The notes below the pieces were generated by a model, which did no database searches, was not told where the DNA came from, and saw only the letters and a list, made by a program, of their open reading frames with translations. DNA of 16,739 nucleotides from CAISIP01 sp041581405 (GTDB lineage: Bacteria; Pseudomonadota; Gammaproteobacteria; Burkholderiales; Burkholderiaceae_C): NCBI GenBank assembly GCA_041581405.1, contig JBFIDI010000068.1, forward strand, positions 1 through 16,739. Direction: 5' to 3'. Each line of letters opens with the position of its first letter. The first letter of the stretch is position 1. Below, piece by piece: positions 1 through 6,850 of the stretch. The translations under genes were made by a program, and so were the position numbers.

Positions 1-284
1 AAGGCCATGCCGGAGATCTTCAGCGGGCCGGTGACCGACTGGCCGTCGATCAGGATCCTGCCGCGCGAGGGCATGCGCAAGCCGGTCGTGAGCTTCATGA
101 AGGTCGATTTGCCGCAACCCGAGGGCCCGACGATGGCGATGAATTCGCCCTCGCGCACCCGCAGGTTGATGGCCTCGACCGCGAACTGCTGCTTGGCCAG
201 CAGTTCCTGGTTGTAGGCGAGCCAGACGTCCTCGAAATCGACGAACGCCGGCTGCGGCGCCGCCGCCGTGGCCTGCGCCTGCAT
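1..284 (-). CDS. ABC transporter ATP-binding protein (5' part only)
   Basis: This is the cytoplasmic ATPase subunit of an ABC importer, of the nitrate/sulfonate/taurine (SsuB/TauB-like) type judging from its partner gene. The first 94 codons are visible and the gene runs off the left edge. After a short Ala/Pro/Gln-rich leader the ATPase fold begins (FVDFEDVWLAY, about residues 14-24), and the Walker A motif GPSGCGKST is at residues 53-61. Q-loop, signature and Walker B motifs lie outside the window. The ATG at 284-282 sits 2 bases after the stop of the binding-protein gene, so the two are almost certainly co-transcribed and translationally coupled. A permease gene is expected further left but cannot be seen. 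Substrate is unknown. Confidence 0.9.
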   Translation of the reverse strand, partial: MQAQATAAAPQPAFVDFEDVWLAYNQELLAKQQFAVEAINLRVREGEFIAIVGPSGCGKSTFMKLTTGLRMPSRGRILIDGQSVTGPLKISGMA

Positions 285-286
285 GC

Positions 287-1315
287 TTATTTCTTGGCCG
301 GCAGGATGTTCAGCTCGGCCGGGCTGGGCAGCAGCGAGCCGTCCCAGATCGCATCGGCGTTGACGCGGGTCTTGGTGTTGAACGCGTCCGACACCTGGCT
401 GGCCATCAGCGACAGGCGAGGGCCCACGACCTGGCCGAATCCTTCGGCGCGCGCGTCCGGGCTGTTCACGACGGTGTCGATGGCCAGGCGCAGCCGGCGC
501 TGCTCGAGCGCGACGTTGATGATGCCGTCACGTTCCTTGACGTAGGCGATCGCGTCGTCGGGCTTGGCGATGACGTCGCGGGCGCCCTTGGTGAAGGCCT
601 GCAGGAAGGCCTTGACGGCCGCCGGATTGTCCTTGAGCAGCTTGGGCGAGACGATGATCGCGTTGCCGTAGAGCTTCACGCCGATGTCGGCATACGGCAG
701 CACCACCACGTCGGCGGCCTTGACTCCACCCGCCTCGAGGTTGAGCAGCGAGGTGAAGGTGAAGCCGGTGATCGCATCGACGTCGCCGCGGGCCAGCATG
801 GTCTCGCGCAGCGGCGGGTCCATCGCGGTCCACTGCACCGTGCCGATGCCGTTGGCCTTCTGGAAGATCGGGAAGGCGCGGCGGCCGGCATCGAACACCG
901 GTGCGCCGAGGTTCGTGCCGGTCAGGTCGGCCGGTGTCTTGATGCCGGACTTCTTGAGCGCCATCACCGAGGCCGGCGTGTTGTTGTAGACCATCATCAC
1001 CGCGACCGGCTTGTTCGGCGCATCGGGGTTGTTGGCATGGAATTCCATCAGCGCGGCCAGGTCGGCGAAACCCATGTCGTAGGTGCCGGCGGCCACACGG
1101 GTCACCGCGCCACCCGAGCCGTTGCCGGCATCGATCGACACATCGAGCTTGGCGTCCTTGAAATACCCCTTGGCCACCGGGGCCAGGAACAGCGCCGACG
1201 GGCCTTCGAAGCGCCAGTCGAGGATGAACTTGATGGGCGTCTGCGCGTGGGCCAGGCTGCCGGCGGCGGCCAGCACCAGCGCGGGCGCAAGGCGGGAGAA
1301 GATGTTTTTGATCAT
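287..1315 (-). CDS. NMT1/THI5-like ABC transporter substrate-binding protein
   Basis: This periplasmic binding protein (342 aa) delivers a small molecule to the ABC importer whose ATPase gene follows after 2 bases. Residues 1-24 form a typical Sec signal peptide (basic start, hydrophobic core, AHA cleavage site before Q25). The mature N-terminus carries the family-type stretch IKFILDWRFEGPSALFL, followed by a Gly-rich ligand loop (DAGNGSGGAVTRVAAG) and MGFADLAALM, as in the PF09084 (NMT1/THI5) proteins that bind thiamine pyrimidine precursors, taurine, nitrate or sulfonates. The length is normal for the family. The ATG at 1315 fits the signal peptide; upstream there is only a weak GAG in place of a Shine-Dalgarno. 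No TPP riboswitch is visible, so a thiamine-precursor role has no regulatory support. The substrate cannot be named from sequence. Confidence 0.88.
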   Translation of the reverse strand: MIKNIFSRLAPALVLAAAGSLAHAQTPIKFILDWRFEGPSALFLAPVAKGYFKDAKLDVSIDAGNGSGGAVTRVAAGTYDMGFADLAALMEFHANNPDAPNKPVAVMMVYNNTPASVMALKKSGIKTPADLTGTNLGAPVFDAGRRAFPIFQKANGIGTVQWTAMDPPLRETMLARGDVDAITGFTFTSLLNLEAGGVKAADVVVLPYADIGVKLYGNAIIVSPKLLKDNPAAVKAFLQAFTKGARDVIAKPDDAIAYVKERDGIINVALEQRRLRLAIDTVVNSPDARAEGFGQVVGPRLSLMASQVSDAFNTKTRVNADAIWDGSLLPSPAELNILPAKK

Positions 1316-1341
1316 GGTATTGCTCGGTTGGTGAACTGAAA

Positions 1342-1369
1342 TAGCCGTCAGGCAGGCGCCTGTCGGCTA
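1342..1369 (-). repeat. Strong inverted repeat in the leader of the binding-protein gene
   Basis: Two 12-bp arms (TAGCCGTCAGGC and GCCTGTCGGCTA, one mismatch) flank the 4-base loop AGGC. Read on the minus strand, the stem is followed by TATTTC, a short T-rich run, and the ATG of the binding-protein gene lies 26 bases beyond the stem. It could be an imperfect terminator for transcription arriving from ppk1-sixA, an attenuator in the importer leader, or a regulator-binding dyad. The sequence alone does not decide. Confidence 0.5.
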
Positions 1370-1415
1370 GCAAGAACAGTGCCAAAGCGAGCATGCAAGC
1401 CCGCCGGAACGACCC

Positions 1416-1443
1416 ATTATCGCGGTGTCGCGGCCGGTGGCAG
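1416..1443 (-). promoter_or_regulatory. Possible sigma70 promoter for the ABC importer genes
   Basis: On the minus strand, CTGCCA (1443-1438, 4/6 to the -35 consensus) is followed by a 16-bp spacer and GATAAT (1421-1416, 5/6 to the -10 consensus). Transcription would start near 1409 and give a leader of about 95 nt that contains the strong hairpin at 1342-1369. The prediction rests on the good -10 only; the -35 is weak. Confidence 0.35.
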
Positions 1444-1461
1444 GCAGGGATTGCCCTGCCT
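1442..1461 (-). terminator. Hairpin after sixA, possible terminator
   Basis: A perfect 8-bp stem (AGGCAGGG / CCCTGCCT) with the 4-base loop ATTG lies about 50 bases beyond the sixA stop on the minus strand. There is no T-tract, so it is at best a weak or Rho-assisted terminator for the ppk1-sixA transcript. Its position between two same-strand transcription units is the main support. Confidence 0.35.
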
Positions 1462-1510
1462 TGGTGCGTCGGGGCGGGACGCGAACGACGCGGCGTCGCC
1501 GGGGCGGCGC

Positions 1511-1972
1511 CTACAGGGTCTCGGGCGACTGCACCGCGGTGACGATGGTCTGCTGCTGCCCGTCGCGTTCGCGGGTGCGCAGCCACCAGACCATGCCCTT
1601 GCGCACCGGGCACGAGGGATGGTGCAGCGGCAGCAGGTGGGCGATGGTCTCGCCCAGCGTCGGCTGGTGGCCGACGATCAGCACCGCGTTCTTGGCGTGG
1701 GGCCATTGGGCCACTTCGAGCAGCTGCTCGACCGTGGTGTCGGTGGTCAGCTCCGGCCGTACCTTGTACTTGCGGCCCAGGGCCAGCGCGGTCTGCTCGC
1801 AGCGCCGCGCCGGGCTGGTCAATACGCGGGTGCCCTCGGGCAATTGCCGGTCCAGCCAGCTGGCGACCCGGGCCGCCTGCTTGACGCCGCGCGGCGTGAG
1901 CACGCGGTCCAGGTCGTCGATGTTCTCGTTGCCGTCTTCCGCGTCGGCATGGCGCCACAGGATCAGGTCCAT
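1511..1972 (-). CDS. sixA: Phosphohistidine phosphatase SixA
   Basis: This is a small cytoplasmic histidine phosphatase (153 aa, usual length) of the RHG branch, which removes phosphate from phosphohistidine on signalling or phosphotransfer proteins. The first catalytic motif is at the very N-terminus, LILWRHADAED with R7-H8; LTSPARRCEQTA (51-62) supplies the second phosphate-pocket arginine, and the late catalytic histidine is H102 in VGHQPTLG. The ATG at 1972 overlaps the last 10 bases of ppk1 in another frame, which points to translational coupling. Much longer readings of this frame run through ppk1 as low-complexity Arg/Pro/Ala sequence and are not real. Pairing with ppk1 places SixA in polyphosphate or phosphate signalling here; its actual phosphohistidine target is unknown. 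Confidence 0.9.
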   Translation of the reverse strand: MDLILWRHADAEDGNENIDDLDRVLTPRGVKQAARVASWLDRQLPEGTRVLTSPARRCEQTALALGRKYKVRPELTTDTTVEQLLEVAQWPHAKNAVLIVGHQPTLGETIAHLLPLHHPSCPVRKGMVWWLRTRERDGQQQTIVTAVQSPETL

Positions 1973-4065
1973 TCGATCTCCTTGTGTGTGGGGGCTCCGT
2001 AGCGGGTCATCAGTGCATCCTGCATGCCCGGTGTCTGGCCCTGTGCATTGGCTTGGGCGCGCCGGTAGCTGCCGTCGGCGGACAGCAGCCAGGCGTCGCG
2101 GTGGTCGTACAGGCTGGCGACCAGGCATTCGTCGATGATGCGCTGGCGCAGCGCCGGATCCTCGACCGGCCAGGCCAGTTCGATGCGGCGCAGCATGTTG
2201 CGGTTCATCCAGTCGGCACTCGACAGGTACAGCTGCTCCTGTCCGTTGGCGCGGAAATAGAACACCCGCGAGTGTTCCAGGAAGCGGCCGATGATGGATC
2301 GCACGTGGATGTTCTCGGTCAGGCCCGGCAGGTCCGGCGGCAGCATGCAGGCGCCGCGCACGATCAGGTCGATGCGCGCGCCACGCTGGCCGGCCCGCGC
2401 CAGCGCCATCGTCAGCGCCTCGTCGGTCAGCGCGTTCATCTTGAGCACGATACGTGCGTCCTCGCCCCGTTCGGCCGCGGCGGCGACCGCGTCGATGCAG
2501 GCGATGAAGCGCCGCTGCAGATGGAACGGCGCCATCCAGACCTTGTTGAGCCTGGGCAGGCGGCTCTGGCTGGCCAGGTGCAGGAACACGTTCTCGATGT
2601 CGGCCGTCAGCGCCGGGTCGGCGCTCAGGTGGCCGATGTCGGTGTACAGCCGCGCCGTGCGCACGTTGTAGTTGCCGGTGGACAGGTGCACGTAACGCGC
2701 CAGCCGGCCGTTTTCGCGTCGGGTCACGAGCAGCATCTTGGCGTGGGTCTTGAGTCCCACCACGCCGTAGACCACCTGCGCGCCGATGGCCTCCAGGCGC
2801 TCGGCCCAGTTGATGTTGTTCTCCTCGTCGAACCGGGCCTTGAGTTCGACCACGGCCGTGACCTCCTTGCCGCGGCGCACGGCCTCGCACAACAGGTCCA
2901 TCAGCTGCGGGTCCGGGCCGGTGCGGTAGATGGTCTGCTTGATCGCCAGCACGTCCGGGTCGTGCACGGCCTCGCGCAGGAAGTCGATCACCAGCGAGAA
3001 ACTCTCGTAGGGATGGTGCAGCAGGATGTCGCCGCCGCGCAGCCGCTCGAACAGCGACTCGTTGCGCTGCAACTGCTGCGGGTTGGACGGGTTGTAGGGC
3101 GCAAACAGCAGTTGCGGCGCGTCGACCAGGTCGATCAGTTGCTGCAACCGCACCAGGTTGACCGGTCCGTGCACCCGGTACAGGGACAGCGATGTCAGGT
3201 TGAACTGGCGCAGCAGGAAGTCGGCGAGGTAGTCGGAGCAGCCCGCTGCCACCTCCAGCCGCACCGCCTGGCCGTAGTGGCGCTGCTGCAGCCCCAGCCG
3301 CATCGCCATGCGCAGGTTGCGCACGTCGTCCTCGTCCACCGCCAGGTCGGAATGCCGCGTCACCCGGAACTGCGAGAACTGGCCGACCTGCCGGCCGGGA
3401 AACAGGCTGGGCAGATGGGCCCGGATCACGCTGGACAAGGACACCAGCGCCGCCTTGCCGCCCGCCACGCGGGCCGGCATGCGGATCAGCCGCGGCAGCA
3501 CCCGCGGCACCTTGACGATGGCGATCTCGTTCTCGCGGCCGAACGCGTCCTTGCCGCCGAGGCGCACGATGAAGTTCAGCGTCTTGTTGGCCACCTGGGG
3601 GAAGGGGTGGGAGGGGTCGAGCCCCACCGGTATCAGCAGCGGACGCACCTCGCGCTCGAAATAGGCGTGTACCCACTTGGTCTGGGCGGGCGTGCGGTCG
3701 CTGTAGCCGATGATCTCGATGCCTTCGCGGGCGAAGGCTGGCATGAAGGCGTCGTTGTACAGGCTGTACTGGCGGTCGACCAGCGTGTGCGCGGCCTGGG
3801 CCAGCGCCTCGAACGACTGCACGCTGGACAGGCCCTTGCGCACGCCGCTCTGGAAGGCCTGCAGGTGGGCGGCCATGCGCACCTCGAAGAACTCGTCGAG
3901 GTTGGACGAGACGATGCACAGGTAGCGCAGCCGCTCGAGCAGCGGCACGTCCGGACGGTGCGCCCAGTCCAGCACCCGTTCGTTGAATGCCAGGATGCTG
4001 TGGTCGCGGTCGAGGAACGGAATGCGGTGTGGTCGCTCCTGGGAGGTTTTCTTGTGAGGAGTCAT
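1963..4065 (-). CDS. ppk1: Polyphosphate kinase 1
   Basis: PPK1 reversibly transfers the ATP gamma-phosphate to a growing polyphosphate chain through a phosphohistidine intermediate. The chosen ATG at 4065 gives 700 aa, close to the family norm. The N-domain shows ILAFNERVLDWA and SSNLDEFFEVR (about 24-63). The catalytic core includes the phosphate-contacting KQTIYRTG (376-383), H441 in KTHAKM (equivalent to the autophosphorylated E. coli His435), H460 in VHLSTGNYN (His454) and H598 in FLEHSR (His592), all at a constant offset of 6. An upstream in-frame ATG at 4275 would add 70 unrelated residues inside the glycosyltransferase gene, so it was rejected. No clear Shine-Dalgarno precedes 4065. 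The gene begins 28 bases after the glycosyltransferase stop and overlaps sixA by 10 bases. A candidate PhoB-type promoter lies just upstream. Confidence 0.96.
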   Translation of the reverse strand: MTPHKKTSQERPHRIPFLDRDHSILAFNERVLDWAHRPDVPLLERLRYLCIVSSNLDEFFEVRMAAHLQAFQSGVRKGLSSVQSFEALAQAAHTLVDRQYSLYNDAFMPAFAREGIEIIGYSDRTPAQTKWVHAYFEREVRPLLIPVGLDPSHPFPQVANKTLNFIVRLGGKDAFGRENEIAIVKVPRVLPRLIRMPARVAGGKAALVSLSSVIRAHLPSLFPGRQVGQFSQFRVTRHSDLAVDEDDVRNLRMAMRLGLQQRHYGQAVRLEVAAGCSDYLADFLLRQFNLTSLSLYRVHGPVNLVRLQQLIDLVDAPQLLFAPYNPSNPQQLQRNESLFERLRGGDILLHHPYESFSLVIDFLREAVHDPDVLAIKQTIYRTGPDPQLMDLLCEAVRRGKEVTAVVELKARFDEENNINWAERLEAIGAQVVYGVVGLKTHAKMLLVTRRENGRLARYVHLSTGNYNVRTARLYTDIGHLSADPALTADIENVFLHLASQSRLPRLNKVWMAPFHLQRRFIACIDAVAAAAERGEDARIVLKMNALTDEALTMALARAGQRGARIDLIVRGACMLPPDLPGLTENIHVRSIIGRFLEHSRVFYFRANGQEQLYLSSADWMNRNMLRRIELAWPVEDPALRQRIIDECLVASLYDHRDAWLLSADGSYRRAQANAQGQTPGMQDALMTRYGAPTHKEIEWT

Positions 4066-4088
4066 GGCATGCGCAAAGGAATCTGACG

Positions 4089-4121
4089 ATTGTTTAACGC
4101 AATGATGACACTTCCGTGACG
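4089..4121 (-). promoter_or_regulatory. Candidate Pho box and -10 upstream of ppk1
   Basis: On the minus strand CGTCAC (4121-4116) and TGTCAT (4110-4105) are spaced exactly 11 bp start to start, as the half-sites of a PhoB box are. The second unit with its preceding G matches CTGTCAT at 6/7. A -10-like AACAAT (4094-4089, 4/6) starts 16 bases after the start of TGTCAT, the arrangement expected when PhoB replaces the -35 contact. Transcription would begin near 4082, about 17 nt ahead of the ppk1 ATG. The box lies within the last codons of the glycosyltransferase gene, so coding constraint could mimic it. Confidence 0.5.
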
Positions 4122-5155
4122 ATGGCCTCCGGGCGGGGGCCTCGGGCGGCCGGCACCAGATGCGATGCAAAGCTCCGCGCCGCCGCGTCCCAGCCGAATT
4201 CCAGTGCACGCGCGCGTGCCTGGGTCCGTGTGATGGCGCGTGCCCGATGCCAGGCCTGCACCAGATCCGTGTCACAGACGCCGCCCTGCGCCTGCGCCAG
4301 GACTTCGGTCGGGCCGTCGCTGGGGTAGGCGGCCACCGGCGTGCCGCAGGACATCGATTCGAGCATGACCAGGCCGAAGGTCTCCGACCGGCTGGGAAAC
4401 ACGAATACGTCGGCGGACGCGTAGACCTGTGCCAGCACGGGACGGGGCAGCAGACCCATCCAGTGCACGGCCGGATAACGCCGCTGCAGGTCGTCGGCCA
4501 GCGGCCCCACGCCGCACACCACCTTGCTGCCGGGTATCTCCATGCGCAGGAAGGCTTCGATGTTCTTTTCGTAGGAGATGCGGCCGACGAACAGCGACAC
4601 CGGTCGCGGCAGCAGGCCGATCCGGCTGCAGGTGCGCGGTTCGCCGTGAAACGCGAACAACCGGGTGTCGACGCCGTGCGTCCAGTCGCGCAGCGCGCGG
4701 AAGCCGCGTGTGGCGAGCATGTCGCGCACGGCGCGGGTCGGCACCATCACGGCCGACGATGGCGCGTGGAAACGCCGGAACAACGCGTAGGTCCATGCCG
4801 TGGGTATGCGCAGCGCCGCGTGCAGGATCTCCGGGAAGCGGGTGTGAAAGGCGCTCGAGAAGGCCAGCCCATGGCGCAGGCAATAGCGGCGTGCGGCCCA
4901 GCCCAGCGGTCCTTCGGTGGCGATGTGGATGGCGTCGGCCTGCAGGGCGTCGAGCCGGCGAGCGAGCGCGGCGCCGGCGCGCCAGGCCAGGTCGATGCCG
5001 GCGTAGCCGGGGCAGGGCACGGTGCGGAACAGCCCGGGATGCAGGACCTCGACCGAATGACCGAGCGGCTCCAGTTCCCGGACCAGTTCGCGCAACGTGG
5101 TCACCACGCCATTGACCTGGGGTTCCCAGGCGTCGGTGACCAGGGCGATCTTCAC
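4094..5155 (-). CDS. GT4-family glycosyltransferase, probable diacylglycerol glycosyltransferase (Agt-like)
   Basis: This is a retaining GT-B glycosyltransferase (353 aa) that would transfer a sugar from a nucleotide-sugar donor at the inner face of the membrane. The N-terminal acceptor domain opens with KIALVTDAWEPQVNGVV, containing the GT4 NGVV loop at 15-18. The C-terminal donor domain has VGRISYEKNIE (190-200), VFPSRSETFGLVMLE with the EX7E pair E258/E266, and SCGTPVAAYPSDGPTEVL. The start is GTG at 5155, overlapping the stop of the upstream phosphoesterase in GTGA, so the two are translationally coupled. No signal peptide or membrane helix is visible. The pairing with a PlcP-type phosphoesterase is the arrangement known for Agt enzymes, which make glucosyl- or glucuronosyl-diacylglycerol in phosphate-starved rhizobia and marine bacteria. 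Fold and class are clear; sugar and acceptor are inferred from context. Confidence 0.88.
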   Translation of the reverse strand: MKIALVTDAWEPQVNGVVTTLRELVRELEPLGHSVEVLHPGLFRTVPCPGYAGIDLAWRAGAALARRLDALQADAIHIATEGPLGWAARRYCLRHGLAFSSAFHTRFPEILHAALRIPTAWTYALFRRFHAPSSAVMVPTRAVRDMLATRGFRALRDWTHGVDTRLFAFHGEPRTCSRIGLLPRPVSLFVGRISYEKNIEAFLRMEIPGSKVVCGVGPLADDLQRRYPAVHWMGLLPRPVLAQVYASADVFVFPSRSETFGLVMLESMSCGTPVAAYPSDGPTEVLAQAQGGVCDTDLVQAWHRARAITRTQARARALEFGWDAAARSFASHLVPAARGPRPEAIVTEVSSLR

Positions 5156-6000
5156 GCGGGCACTCGGGCGGCGGCCACGTCGCTGCGCGGGACGGCCGCA
5201 TGTTGCCAGTAGCGCAGTTCCAGGCGGCCGTCGGGGTGTTCGATCAGGGCGCTGCGGCTCTCGACCCAGTCGCCGTCGTTGCAATACAAGGTGCCGTCGA
5301 TGGTGCGCATCTCGGCATGGTGGATGTGCCCGCACACGACGCCATCGTGTCCGCGCCGGCGCGCTTCGCCGGCCACCGCGGCCTCGAAGTCGCTGACGTA
5401 GTTGACGGCCTTCTTGACCTTGAGTTTCAGGTAGGCCGACAGCGACCAGTAGGGGAAGCCGAAATGCCCGCGCAGGCGGTTCAGGTGGCGGTTGAGCCGC
5501 AAGGTGATGCCGTACAGGTTGTCGCCGACCACGGCCAGCCAGCGTGCGCACTGGACCACGGCGTCGAACGCATCGCCGTGCACCACCCACAGGCGCTGGC
5601 CGGTGGCCGTGACATGCACGGCCTCGTGCTGCACCGCGATGCCGCCGAAGTGTTGACCGGCGAACTGGCGCGCGAACATGTCGTGGTTGCCCGGCACGAA
5701 AATCACGCGGCAACCCTTGCGCGCCTTGCGCATGATCTTCTGCACCACGTCGTTGTGCGACTGCGGCCAGAACCACTTGCGCCGCAGCTGCCAGCCGTCC
5801 ACGATGTCGCCGACCAGGTACAGGTATTCGCTCGGATGCTCCTTGAGGAATTCGAGCAGGGCGTCGGCCTGGCAACCGGGCGTGCCCAGGTGCAGGTCCG
5901 AGATGAACACCGCGCGATACGGCGCGCGGCGGGCGGGCGCGGCCGCGAAGCGCGACCCGCGCGTCATGTCGGCGTAGCCGCCCAGCGCATCGAAGGCCAT
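5152..6000 (-). CDS. Calcineurin-like metallophosphoesterase, PlcP-type phospholipase C candidate (LpxH superfamily)
   Basis: This is a two-metal phosphoesterase of the COG2908 group (282 aa). All five metal motifs are present: FISDLHLG (D35, H37), LVGDIVDGW (D65, D68), VPGNHD (N105, H106), VVHGDAFD (H141, D143) and CGHIHHAE (H225, H227). Such proteins are often labelled UDP-2,3-diacylglucosamine pyrophosphatase (LpxH), but typical LpxH is about 240 aa. This protein is longer, with features such as KWFWPQSHNDVVQKIMRKARKG (split here as KWFWPQSHNDV and VQKIMRKARKG, about 75-95) and YWSLSAYLKLKVKKAVNYV (184-202), which recall S. meliloti PlcP. PlcP cleaves phospholipids to diacylglycerol under phosphate limitation. 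It follows the OlsB-like gene by 5 bases and overlaps the glycosyltransferase by 4. ATG 6000 was chosen over an in-frame ATG at 6222 that lies inside the previous gene; M12 is an alternative. Class certain, substrate inferred. Confidence 0.88.
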   Translation of the reverse strand: MAFDALGGYADMTRGSRFAAAPARRAPYRAVFISDLHLGTPGCQADALLEFLKEHPSEYLYLVGDIVDGWQLRRKWFWPQSHNDVVQKIMRKARKGCRVIFVPGNHDMFARQFAGQHFGGIAVQHEAVHVTATGQRLWVVHGDAFDAVVQCARWLAVVGDNLYGITLRLNRHLNRLRGHFGFPYWSLSAYLKLKVKKAVNYVSDFEAAVAGEARRRGHDGVVCGHIHHAEMRTIDGTLYCNDGDWVESRSALIEHPDGRLELRYWQHAAVPRSDVAAARVPA

Positions 6001-6005
6001 GATGC

Positions 6006-6833
6006 TCAGTTGCCCAGGAAGTGGTTGCGGTAACGCGCCGGCAGGTCGCCGATGCGCAACATCATCGGCAGGTCGGCCGTGTTGAAGTCCGGATCCCAGG
6101 CCGGCGGACCCAGCACCTTGGCACCCAGGCGCAGGTAGGCGCGGATCAGCGGCGGCGGCAACACGTCGAGGTCGCCGTCCAGGTCTTCCACCGGCAGCGG
6201 CAGGCGCGGACGCACCTGCCATTCGATCGACGCCAGGTGGCGCTGGCCCAGCTGCTTCCAGACGCTGGCGGCCGCGTGTCCGCCGCCGACGAGGCCGGTG
6301 GCGGCGTCATGCTGCATCGGGATGCTGGCGCAGCCGATCATCGTGTCGAGTGCGTTGTCCACCATGAACGCGGCCAGCGCGCCCCACAGCGCCATGATCA
6401 CCTTGCCCTGGCGATGGTCGCGGTGCACGCAGCTGCGGCCGATCTCGACCATGCGCTCGCGCAGGCTGCGCAACCGGGTCAGGTCGAATTCGGTGTCGCT
6501 GTAGGTGCTGCCGATGCGCCGCGCCTGCGCCGGCGTCAGCAGCCGGTAGGTACCCAGCACCTGGCGGGTCTCGGCGTCGCGCACCAGCAGGTGTTCGCAG
6601 AAGTCGTCGAAGATGTCGATGTCGTGGCCGGGCAACCGGGTGTCGAGCCGGGCCCCCATCTCGCCGGCAAACACCGCGTGGCGCAGGCGCTGCGCCTCGC
6701 GCACCTCGTCCTGGTGGCAGGCCCAGCTGACCTCGATGGTGTCGCCGGACACGGTCCGGGCGGGCGTCGTCGGCGTGCGCAGGCGCGGCCGTTGCGGGGC
6801 TTCGCGTTCGGGAGCGGTGTGTGGATGTTTCAT
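6006..6833 (-). CDS. OlsB-like L-ornithine N-alpha-acyltransferase (GNAT fold)
   Basis: This acyl-ACP-dependent N-acyltransferase (COG3176/PF13444 type) would add a 3-hydroxyacyl chain to ornithine to make lyso-ornithine lipid, the first step of a phosphorus-free membrane lipid. Family landmarks: IEVSWACHQDEVREAQRLRHAVF split as IEVSWACHQDEV (33-44) and REAQRLRHAVF (45-55), DIFDDFCEHLLV (73-84), VEIGRSCVHRDHR (129-141), GCAS (167-170), PPLIRAYLRLGAKVLG (227-242) and PAWDPDFNTADL (244-255). With ATG 6833 the length is 275 aa, similar to OlsB. The first 28 residues are Pro/Arg/Thr-rich and unconserved, so GTG at 6752 (residue 28) is a credible alternative. No OlsA-type O-acyltransferase is in the window. 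It heads the operon with the PlcP-like and GT4 genes. A different acceptor amino acid remains possible. Confidence 0.85.
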   Translation of the reverse strand: MKHPHTAPEREAPQRPRLRTPTTPARTVSGDTIEVSWACHQDEVREAQRLRHAVFAGEMGARLDTRLPGHDIDIFDDFCEHLLVRDAETRQVLGTYRLLTPAQARRIGSTYSDTEFDLTRLRSLRERMVEIGRSCVHRDHRQGKVIMALWGALAAFMVDNALDTMIGCASIPMQHDAATGLVGGGHAAASVWKQLGQRHLASIEWQVRPRLPLPVEDLDGDLDVLPPPLIRAYLRLGAKVLGPPAWDPDFNTADLPMMLRIGDLPARYRNHFLGN

Positions 6834-6850
6834 GGCGTCAGTCTCGACCG

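Noticed and set aside
1316..1510. TPP riboswitch upstream of the NMT1/THI5-like gene
   Set aside because: I looked for the conserved CTGAGA and the GGATAATGC-type elements on the minus strand. Only an isolated GATAATG is present, better explained as a -10.
1984..4086. A 700-codon open frame on the plus strand, antisense to ppk1
   Set aside because: It mirrors the ppk1 codons: the product is rich in Val, Gln, His and Arg, has no recognisable domain, and follows from high GC at third positions.
4066..4275. A 70-residue N-terminal extension of PPK1 from an upstream ATG
   Set aside because: It lies almost wholly inside the glycosyltransferase gene, is unlike any PPK1 N-terminus and would cross the candidate promoter. 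ATG 4065 gives the normal length.
5152..6000. Calling the phosphoesterase lpxH with confidence
   Set aside because: The motifs are shared across the superfamily. The length, internal features and operon partners favour a PlcP-type role, so no gene symbol is given.
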